DNA from: a bacterium
GTDB lineage: Bacteria; CAIWAD01
Length of the DNA stretch: 64,000 nt
Assembly: GCA_030429345.1 (NCBI GenBank)
Contig: JAUIFJ010000020.1
Location: 22,402 to 86,401 of the forward strand
Reading direction: 5' to 3'
Shown: one piece after another, positions 1 through 7,238 of the stretch
How positions within the stretch are numbered: position 1 is the stretch's first letter
Layout: every line of letters starts with the position of its first letter
The notes under the pieces: generated by a model
Databases searched by the model: none
What the model saw: only the letters and a program-made list of their open reading frames with translations
Told to the model about the DNA's origin: nothing
Made by a program: the position numbers and the translations under genes

Positions 1-793
1 TCATCGAGGCCTCGAGGGTCGCTTCCAGCTGCCCCAGGGTATTTTCCAGGCGCAGCTCGCTTTCCTTGCGCGTGCTGATGTCCGTTCTCAGGGCCACGTA
101 CTGCATGGGTTTGCCGGATGAGTCCAGGGTCGGCACAATCGTCGTCTGCAGCCAGTAGAGGTGCCCGTCCTTGGCCCGGTTGCAGATCACCCCCTGCCAG
201 GTCCGGCCATGGGTGATCTCGCGGTACATTTCGCGGAAGAACTCTTTTGAATGCATGCCGGAATTGAGCAGGCGATGGTTCTGCCCGATCAGCTCGGAAC
301 GCGCGTAGCCGCTCAGCTCGACGAACTTGTCGTTGCAGTAGGTAATGCTCCCCCGCAGGTCGGTCATGGCGACAATGGCGTGCTGGTCCAGCGCCTCCTT
401 CTGCTGGTGGAGGAGCTCGCCTGCCCGTTCCACCTGCCGGGTCAGGGACTGTCGCTGCCGGGCCTCCTCCTGTCGCAGGCTGCGCAGGCGGGAAACCAGT
501 TCCGCGCTTTCACCTTTGCTGTCTTCCAGGTCGGGATCCGCCTCGTCGAGGGCCAGGCGGAGCAACTGGCGCTGCAGGCGGCGTCTCAACCGCTGTTCAC
601 GCAGGGCGAAGGCGAAGAGGGTGAACAGAAGTGCCGCGAAGAGCAGTTCCGTCCAGGAGAACTCGATCTGCAGCAGGGGGGCCGCAAGCGCGGGACGAAA
701 CAGGCACAGCAGGAGAAGGGCGCTCAGGCGGCCCTTGGCGACGGGGAAAACGGATCCGGGTTGGCGGCTAAGAAGTGGCGACATGGAATGCAT
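1..793 (-). CDS. PAS-domain sensor protein (C-terminus cut by window edge)
   Basis: 264 codons are visible and remain open at the window edge. The N-terminus has two hydrophobic stretches (about residues 20-37 and 44-60), so the protein is probably membrane-anchored. An Arg/Gln/Leu-rich coiled-coil linker follows (about 62-110). A PAS domain then covers about 120-225, with the typical stretch GQNHRLLNSGMHSKEFF and a PAC-like end (VALRTDIS.RK). The output domain lies outside the window, so histidine kinase, diguanylate cyclase or chemoreceptor cannot be decided. ATG at 793 is chosen; ATG at 784 is also possible. It is divergent from the subtilisin gene and shares a 197-bp intergenic region with it. 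Confidence 0.8.
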   Translation of the reverse strand, partial: MHSMSPLLSRQPGSVFPVAKGRLSALLLLCLFRPALAAPLLQIEFSWTELLFAALLFTLFAFALREQRLRRRLQRQLLRLALDEADPDLEDSKGESAELVSRLRSLRQEEARQRQSLTRQVERAGELLHQQKEALDQHAIVAMTDLRGSITYCNDKFVELSGYARSELIGQNHRLLNSGMHSKEFFREMYREITHGRTWQGVICNRAKDGHLYWLQTTIVPTLDSSGKPMQYVALRTDISTRKESELRLENTLGQLEATLEASM

Positions 794-990
794 GTGTCCC
801 GTATCTGCTGCGCGTGGCTGGAAGCGCTACTTCTTCTGCGTGTTCGATGACCCTTATCGGCAGAATACTTTGGGAATCCAATCTCGATCATTAAAGGGCA
901 ACACTCTTTGGCTGACCTATGTCGGCTTTCGCGCGGGCGGCAGTTCCTATATTCGCCGGGCCTGATTACTGGTCCAACACCTGGAGTCCC

Positions 991-3591
991 ATGCCTGCCG
1001 CGTTCCCTTTTCTGCTGATCCCCCTTGTTCTCGCCTTTTTCTTGTCGGCCCCCTGCAGCCAGGCTGCCGAGGCGACCCTGCCATCCGGCCATTTCTACGT
1101 GGACGCCGGTCCCGGACAGCTCCTGGAGCCCTCCCGGCTGCAGGCCGAACTGCGCGCCGGGGGCAGCGAGCTGCGCGTGCAAAGCCTGCAAGCGCTGGAT
1201 CCCGGGCTCGAGTGGAGCGGAAGGTGTGATCTTTCCGGCCTGCATCGCCTGGTCCTGGAAGACGCGCAGCTGCCGCCGGAAGCCGCCTGCCTGGATCTGC
1301 TGCGAAAGCTGCCTTCCCTGAAGCGGGTCGAGGCGGTCCAGTGGCGGGAAGTCCACGGCTGGCATCCGGATGATCCCGGCCTGACCGCCCAGTGGCACCT
1401 GCGCAACGTGGCCGCCGTCGAGGCCTGGCAGATCCAGCGCGGCCGCGATTCGGTCTCGGTGGCGATCCTCGACACGGGCGTCGACATGGATCACGAGGAC
1501 CTGGCCGGGCGCATCTGGATCCACCCGGGCGAGGACCTGAACGGCAACGGCGTATACGATCCCGAGGACGAGGACGGGCTGGACACGGACGGCAACGGGC
1601 TGATCGACGACATCCAGGGCTGGGACTACGTGGATCTGCCGCCGGGCAGCCTCTGGCAGGGCGAGGACGGCAGCCCGGCCGACAACTGGCCCGACGACTT
1701 CAACGGACACGGCACCCATTGCGCCGGCATCGCCGCCGCGGCGGGCGACAACGGGATGGGCGTGGCCGGCCTGGGCTTCGGCGCGCGCGTCATGGCGATC
1801 CGCGTCGGCTACCAGAGCAACAACGGCCAGGCCTACGTGGGCTACAGCATCGAGGGGCTGATGCTCGCCGCGTACTACGGCGCCGACGTGGTCAGCATGA
1901 GCTACGGCGGCTCCGGCTTTTCGGATTTCGTCGACGAGCTGACCTGGAACATGTCCCAGGGAGGCGTTGTCTGCCTGGCCTCGGCGGGCAACGACGGCAT
2001 CACGGACACTTTCTATCCCGCCGGCTACGAGAACGTGATCTCGGTGGCGGCGACGAACCCGGACGACAGCCGCGCCGGCTATTCCAACTACGGCGACTGG
2101 ATCGACCTGGGCGCTCCGGGAACGCAGATCCTGGCGACCCTGGTCGGCGGCGGCTACGGCCGTCTCACGGGCACCAGCATGAGCTGTCCGCTGACAGCCG
2201 GTCTTTGCGCCCTGCTGAAGGGCGTGCGCCCGGAATGGGGGATCACGGAAGTGCGGGCCCGGCTGCAGGCGAGCTGTGATCCGGTCTCGGGCAATCCGGA
2301 GGGCATGGGCGCGGGCCGCATCAACGCGGCGCGCGCCGTCGACCTGGTGCCGCGGGTCAGCCGGGTGGAGATCACGGACCCGCGCCGTCGCCTGGCGGAT
2401 GGCGAATGGTCGGAGGTCGCCTTCACTGTATACGTGCCGCTCGAGGATCCCCTGGCCGAGGCCGTGATCCAGCTCGAGAGCCTTGAGCAAGGCCTGGAGT
2501 TCGAAAGCCCTTCCGTGGACGTGGGCATGCTCTTTCCCCAGCAGGAAACGACCGTGACGACCCGGGCGCGCTGGACGGGCGAAGGCGTCGCCTCGCCGCT
2601 CTTCCGCATGGTGCTGTATGACAACGGTCCGCGCTGGGAAGGCCTGGGGAGGCTCGAGGCGGGACTGGGCGAGGTGCTGCTGATCGACGCCGACCGGGCC
2701 ACGGACTGGGACATCCGTCCCTGGATCACGGAAAGCCTCGACGCGCTCGGCTTGTCACACGAGAGCATCAGCATGCGTCTGCCCGGCATGGGCTGGCCCA
2801 TGCTGTCGCGCTACGATCACATCCTGCTGCTCTCGGGCAGCGACCTGGAACCGGACCTTGAAGCGGCGCCCCTGCCGCCGTCGCTCTTCGACAGCCTGGA
2901 AGCCTACCGGGCGGGCGGAGGCCACCTGCTGCTCAGCGGGCAGAACCTGGCCGATGCCCTGCCGGCCAACTGGCTGGCCGACGAACTGGGAGCCGCGGTG
3001 GCGGACCCGGCCGTCGGCGCCGCCGTGGCACACGGCATTGCCGGGGATCCCCTCACGGAGGGCCTGCAGCTGCTGCTGATCGGATCCGGCGGCGCCGGCA
3101 ACCAGGAAGAGATGGACCAGTTCTTCGCCCCGGATGCCCGTGTGCTCTTCAGCTGGGACGAGGGCGATCCCTCGGCCGCAGCCGCCCTGCGCAGCGAGGA
3201 CGGCCGCCTGACCGTGCTCGGTTTCGGCCTCGAGGGCGTCAATGGCGAACCGGACTGGGCCAGCAGCCGCAGCCTGCTGCTCGAGCGGTTGCTTGGACTC
3301 GAAACGGCTCTTGGCCGGACACCCCTCCCTGCTGAATTCGCCCTGCAGGCCGCCTGGCCCAATCCCTTCAATCCCGAACTGCAGCTGGCCCTGCAGCTGG
3401 ACCGCTCCCGCGACGTGGTGATCGAGGTCTACAATCTGGCCGGCGCCCGCGTCGACCGGCTGGCGCCGGGCAGGCTCTCCGCCGGCCGGCACCAGCTTTC
3501 CTGGCGGCCGCAGGGGCTGGCCAGCGGCCATTATCTGATGCATTTGCGTGACAGCCGGCACTCCCCGACCTCCGTACTTTATCTGAAGTGA
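991..3591 (+). CDS. Secreted subtilisin-family (S8) serine protease with PNPFNP sorting tail
   Basis: 866 residues. Cleavable signal peptide (hydrophobic core FPFLLIPLVLAFFL, ending SQA). The peptidase S8 catalytic triad is complete: Asp in ILDTGVDMDHED, His in NGHGTHCAGIA, Ser in GTSMSCPLTAG. An acidic insert between Asp and His (PEDEDGLDTDGNGLIDD) resembles a calcium-binding loop. After the protease come Ig-like and ThuA/GATase-like regions, then a C-terminal FlgD-Ig type domain beginning PNPFNPELQLALQL, as in type IX-like sorted proteins of FCB bacteria. ATG 991 is preferred over an upstream in-frame start because it directly precedes the signal peptide. A TATATT -10 candidate lies at 948-953. 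The next gene starts 32 bp downstream, so the two probably form an operon. Confidence 0.93.
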   Translation: MPAAFPFLLIPLVLAFFLSAPCSQAAEATLPSGHFYVDAGPGQLLEPSRLQAELRAGGSELRVQSLQALDPGLEWSGRCDLSGLHRLVLEDAQLPPEAACLDLLRKLPSLKRVEAVQWREVHGWHPDDPGLTAQWHLRNVAAVEAWQIQRGRDSVSVAILDTGVDMDHEDLAGRIWIHPGEDLNGNGVYDPEDEDGLDTDGNGLIDDIQGWDYVDLPPGSLWQGEDGSPADNWPDDFNGHGTHCAGIAAAAGDNGMGVAGLGFGARVMAIRVGYQSNNGQAYVGYSIEGLMLAAYYGADVVSMSYGGSGFSDFVDELTWNMSQGGVVCLASAGNDGITDTFYPAGYENVISVAATNPDDSRAGYSNYGDWIDLGAPGTQILATLVGGGYGRLTGTSMSCPLTAGLCALLKGVRPEWGITEVRARLQASCDPVSGNPEGMGAGRINAARAVDLVPRVSRVEITDPRRRLADGEWSEVAFTVYVPLEDPLAEAVIQLESLEQGLEFESPSVDVGMLFPQQETTVTTRARWTGEGVASPLFRMVLYDNGPRWEGLGRLEAGLGEVLLIDADRATDWDIRPWITESLDALGLSHESISMRLPGMGWPMLSRYDHILLLSGSDLEPDLEAAPLPPSLFDSLEAYRAGGGHLLLSGQNLADALPANWLADELGAAVADPAVGAAVAHGIAGDPLTEGLQLLLIGSGGAGNQEEMDQFFAPDARVLFSWDEGDPSAAAALRSEDGRLTVLGFGLEGVNGEPDWASSRSLLLERLLGLETALGRTPLPAEFALQAAWPNPFNPELQLALQLDRSRDVVIEVYNLAGARVDRLAPGRLSAGRHQLSWRPQGLASGHYLMHLRDSRHSPTSVLYLK

Positions 3592-3623
3592 CAGAGGACA
3601 GCAACAAGCATCAGGGAGTCACA

Positions 3624-4622
3624 ATGCGACTGGCACTACTTTTCGGCGGCATGGTCTTCGCCAGCCTGGCGTCGGCCGAGATCCTTTTCGAGGAAACCTT
3701 TTCCGGCGGAACTCCGGACCTTGGCTGGGAGACCCAGTGGGGCGAGGAAAGCAACACCATCGAAGTCGATTTCCAGGCGGACAATCCTTCCGGAGACGGC
3801 TTCGTGGGCAAGCTGGGCAACGACTTGAGCGGTGGCGGCGTCGGCTCGCTCTACGTGCCCGCCGGCAATGACCTGACGGACTACACCGTCCACGCGCAGG
3901 TCTACCTGAACCTGGGGCAGACCCACTACCGCGGCGTTATCGGGCGTTCGACGGGCGTCAACGGGGACGACACCTTCACCCACTACAGCTTCCTGGCCGA
4001 CCTGAGCGAGAACACGGGCATGGGAGACCAGCGCTTCCGTCTGCGTGTACACGGCCTGGACCAGTTTCCGATCGTGATCCGCGACTGGGACGCGGAGGAA
4101 CTGGGTTCCCTGTATCCCGCCGAGGACGGCTGGTACCGCATGTCGATGCGCATGGAAGGAAACCAGATCTGGTGCTACATCAACGACCAGATGCTGCCGG
4201 GCTGCCCCTTCACGGACAACAACCTGTCCAGCGGCAGTTTCGGCGTCTACTTCTGGGATTTCGCCGTCGTCGACCAGTTTCTCTTCTTCGACGACATGGT
4301 CGTCGAGGGCGAGGCGACCTCCGTGGAAGACGCCGAACAACCCCTCGGCTTCGAGCTGCTGAGCAGCTATCCCAACCCCTTCAACCCGCAGACCTGGACG
4401 CGTTTCCGCCTGGACAGCCCATCGCGGATCCAGCTCGCCGTCTACAACCTGCAAGGCCAGAAAGTGCGCCAGCTGGCGCAGGGCTCCTGGCCCGCCGGCC
4501 TGCACCAGCTGCCCTGGGACGGTCGCAACAGCCTGGGACAGGAAGTCGCCAGCGGCACCTACCTGCTGCTGCTCGACAACGGCCGGCAGTCGCAGAGCGA
4601 AAGCCTGTTGCTGACCCGCTAG
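3624..4622 (+). CDS. Secreted LamG/jelly-roll-like protein with PNPFNP tail
   Basis: 332 residues. Signal peptide MRLALLFGGMVFASLASA, then a domain with the look of a concanavalin-like beta sandwich (EILFEETFSGG..GWETQW, WYRMSMRMEGNQIWCYIND, FFDDMVVEG), as in LamG or 3-keto-disaccharide hydrolase folds. The C-terminal sorting domain begins YPNPFNPQTWTRFRL and ends in a short basic tail. RBS AGGGAG at about 3613-3618 supports the ATG at 3624. No catalytic residues can be assigned; it may bind carbohydrate. It is followed by a strong intrinsic terminator. Confidence 0.85.
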   Translation: MRLALLFGGMVFASLASAEILFEETFSGGTPDLGWETQWGEESNTIEVDFQADNPSGDGFVGKLGNDLSGGGVGSLYVPAGNDLTDYTVHAQVYLNLGQTHYRGVIGRSTGVNGDDTFTHYSFLADLSENTGMGDQRFRLRVHGLDQFPIVIRDWDAEELGSLYPAEDGWYRMSMRMEGNQIWCYINDQMLPGCPFTDNNLSSGSFGVYFWDFAVVDQFLFFDDMVVEGEATSVEDAEQPLGFELLSSYPNPFNPQTWTRFRLDSPSRIQLAVYNLQGQKVRQLAQGSWPAGLHQLPWDGRNSLGQEVASGTYLLLLDNGRQSQSESLLLTR

Positions 4623-4630
4623 CTTCTTCC

Positions 4631-4662
4631 GGGCCGGGGTCCACGCGACCCCGGCCCTTTTC
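4631..4662 (+). terminator. Intrinsic terminator after the protease/LamG pair
   Basis: A perfect 11-bp stem, GGGCCGGGGTC / GACCCCGGCCC, with a 5-nt loop, followed by TTTTCTT. It separates the protease unit from the TonB receptor operon. Confidence 0.9.
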
Positions 4663-4682
4663 TTCCCACCTTCGGAATCGCC

Positions 4683-7238
4683 ATGAACGCTTTTCTGCTG
4701 CTGCTTCTGCTGCTGCCTTCCGCCGGGCTTCTCGCTGCGGGCGGCACCCTTGCCGGACGTGTCCTGGCGCAGGGCGAGCCGCTGGGCGGCGCGAACGTGG
4801 TCCTGGTCGGCGAGGCCAAGGGAGCGGCCACCGACCTGAACGGCGGCTTCCTGATTCTCGATGTGTCACCCGGTCCCCACCTTCTGCGCGTGAGCTACCT
4901 GGGCATGCACACCTGGGAACAGGACATCTTCATGCTCAGCGAGTACACGACGCGGATCGACGTGGAGCTCATGCCGCAGGCCCTGCAGGGGGATACCCTC
5001 GTCGTACAGGCCCGCCGCGACCTGAGCCCGCTGGATGCCACCTCGAGCCAGGCGGTGCTGGGACGCCGGGAACTGGAACTGAGCCCGCGCAGCGACTTCC
5101 TCGACCTGCTGGCGACCCAGGCCGGCGTCACACGGGACGAGGACGGCGGCATGCATCTGCGCGGCGGCCGCCTGGGGGAAGTGCGCGTGCTGCTCGACGG
5201 GCAGGACCTGCGCGACCCGCTGGACATGGGCTTCCAGGACCTGATCAACGAGGACATGGTTTCCGAGCTGGTCGTCGTCTCCGGCACCTTCGGCGCGCGC
5301 TACGGCGACGCGCTCAGCGGAGTGGTCCGTGTCACGGGACAGAGCCGGGTGCGCCGACCGGAGTTCCGCCTGCGCTACACCAGCGCGGACCTGGTCGACT
5401 CGCCCTGGCGCGAACGCGGCGCCTACGGCGTTCCCGAATCCGGCCTCTGGCGGGAAACGGATCACGGCGATCTTTTCGGAACGGACCCCGCCTGGGGACG
5501 CCTCAACCAGCCGGGACGCATGCAGCTCAAGGTGGCCACGCCCGCGCGGATGAGCGGTGTGGACATGGTGCTGGGCCTGCTCTCCGAGACGCAGGACAGC
5601 CACTTGCCGCACGGCGGCAGCAGCCGCGGGGACCTGTCACTCAACCTGGGACACGACATGGCTTCCGGCGGGCGGCTGGAACTGGGCCTGGGGCGGAAAA
5701 GCAGCCTGCGCCAGGGATACAGCCATTTCTGGAAATACCTGCCGCTCAACCGGCACAGCCAGCTGCGCGAGCAGCAGCGCCTGAACCTGCGTTTCAGCAA
5801 CAGCCTGGGGGATCGTTCGGTCTACCGGCTGCGCCTGGGCCTGGTGCGGAACGAGAGCCGCCGCGGCATCCTGCGCGATGGCGAGTGGCTAGCGGAAAGC
5901 GAGTACCGGCGCCGCAGCTTCAGCGCGCAGCAGGACTTCTTCGCGGAGGGACATGACCCCAGCCTCTCGCGGCATTCGAGCACGCGCGGCGAGATCGCCG
6001 GCGACTGGACCTGGCGTCCCCGGCCGACTTTCGAGCTGGCGGCCGGCGGCGAACTGACGCGGACAGAGCTGGACTGGAAAGAGCGACACCTGGTCTTCGG
6101 GGACGCAGAGACGGCGGATCCCGCCCTGAGCTGGACCGACGCCAGTGAACACGCGCCCCTGCAGGGAGCCCTGTGGAGCGAGCAGAAGATCGAGACCGGC
6201 TGGCTGGTCCTGCACACGGGCCTGCGGCTGGACTGGTTCGATCCCGATGCCGGCGCCTGGGCCGAGCCCGACCGGCTCCTGCAGCCGGACGGCGGACTGG
6301 CCCCGCTGCAGGAAGTGGACCCCTGGCTCTATCTCTCGCCGCGCCTCGGCATTGCCTTCCCGGTCAGCGAGCGCACCGTGATGCACGCCAGCTACGGGCG
6401 CTTCATCCAGTTCCCCGACCACCGTTCCCTGTATACGAACAGCGGGCGCACGCTGGACGGGGGAGAGCTGCCCCTGCTGGGGTATGCCGGGCTGGAGCCC
6501 CAGCAGACGACGGCCTTCGAGATCGGCGCCAAGCAGCGGCCCGCTCCCGGCGTGCAGCTGGAAGTGACGGCCTGGATGAAGGACATGAAGAAGCTGCTCT
6601 CGACCATCGTCGGCAAACAGCTGACGCGGGAGTACGTGGTCTACGCCAACAGCGATTACGGGAACGTCGCCGGTGTCGACCTCGCCGCCGAGCTTCCCCT
6701 GGGCTCGCGCAGCCGGGCCCGCATCGACTACACGCTGATGAATGCCCGCGGCAGCGCCAGCGAGCCGGAGGCGGGACTGGTCACGGTGCAGAACGGCGAG
6801 GAAGTGGAGTACAACGAGTTTCCGCTGGACTTCGACCAGCGCCACGACCTGAGCGCCGCTCTGGAGACGGACTGGGGACTCGGCGTTTCCAGTTCCCTGC
6901 TGGTCCAGGGCGCCAGCGGCCTGCCCTACACGCCCTTCATCGATGTGGGCGTCACCGCCCCGACCAACAGCGCCAACCGGCCCTGGACCTGGACCGCCGA
7001 CCTGGGCCTGCGCTGGTCGCGCGCTCTTGGAGCACACCGCATGACCCTGCGGCTGGATGTGCGCAATCTCTTCGACCGCCGCAACGTGGTCCAGGTCTTC
7101 GCCAGCAGCGGGGAACCTTATGTGGACCCGCGCAACCTGATCGGCTCCACCGAAGACAGCAAACACGATCCTTCCCATGTTTCGCCTCCGCGCAGCCTGC
7201 GCCTGGGGCTGGAACTGGCCTTGTGGGACAAGCGCTGA
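4683..7238 (+). CDS. TonB-dependent outer-membrane receptor
   Basis: 851 residues. Signal peptide at the N-terminus, then a carboxypeptidase-regulatory-like beta sandwich (about 21-100: GRVLAQGEPLGGANVVLVGE..TDLNGGF), a plug domain (about 120-230: LDLLATQAGV..LRGGRLGEVRVLLDG, FGARYGDALSGVV), and a 22-strand-type beta barrel with typical motifs (LSPRLGIAFPVSERTVMHASYGRF, FEIGAKQRP, LRLDVRNLFDRRNVV). The C-terminus LRLGLELALWDKR fits the last barrel strand. The substrate is unknown. It overlaps the next gene by one base (TGATG), so they are translationally coupled; the operon ends with the porV-like gene. Confidence 0.93.
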   Translation: MNAFLLLLLLLPSAGLLAAGGTLAGRVLAQGEPLGGANVVLVGEAKGAATDLNGGFLILDVSPGPHLLRVSYLGMHTWEQDIFMLSEYTTRIDVELMPQALQGDTLVVQARRDLSPLDATSSQAVLGRRELELSPRSDFLDLLATQAGVTRDEDGGMHLRGGRLGEVRVLLDGQDLRDPLDMGFQDLINEDMVSELVVVSGTFGARYGDALSGVVRVTGQSRVRRPEFRLRYTSADLVDSPWRERGAYGVPESGLWRETDHGDLFGTDPAWGRLNQPGRMQLKVATPARMSGVDMVLGLLSETQDSHLPHGGSSRGDLSLNLGHDMASGGRLELGLGRKSSLRQGYSHFWKYLPLNRHSQLREQQRLNLRFSNSLGDRSVYRLRLGLVRNESRRGILRDGEWLAESEYRRRSFSAQQDFFAEGHDPSLSRHSSTRGEIAGDWTWRPRPTFELAAGGELTRTELDWKERHLVFGDAETADPALSWTDASEHAPLQGALWSEQKIETGWLVLHTGLRLDWFDPDAGAWAEPDRLLQPDGGLAPLQEVDPWLYLSPRLGIAFPVSERTVMHASYGRFIQFPDHRSLYTNSGRTLDGGELPLLGYAGLEPQQTTAFEIGAKQRPAPGVQLEVTAWMKDMKKLLSTIVGKQLTREYVVYANSDYGNVAGVDLAAELPLGSRSRARIDYTLMNARGSASEPEAGLVTVQNGEEVEYNEFPLDFDQRHDLSAALETDWGLGVSSSLLVQGASGLPYTPFIDVGVTAPTNSANRPWTWTADLGLRWSRALGAHRMTLRLDVRNLFDRRNVVQVFASSGEPYVDPRNLIGSTEDSKHDPSHVSPPRSLRLGLELALWDKR

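Noticed and set aside
724..2490. A 588-codon minus-strand ORF opposite the subtilisin, and similar long antisense ORFs (e.g. 24620-27262, 14598-17183, 32357-34786)
   Set aside because: They mirror strong plus-strand genes with recognised motifs; high GC removes stop codons from the opposite frames. No RBS or family signal was seen in them.
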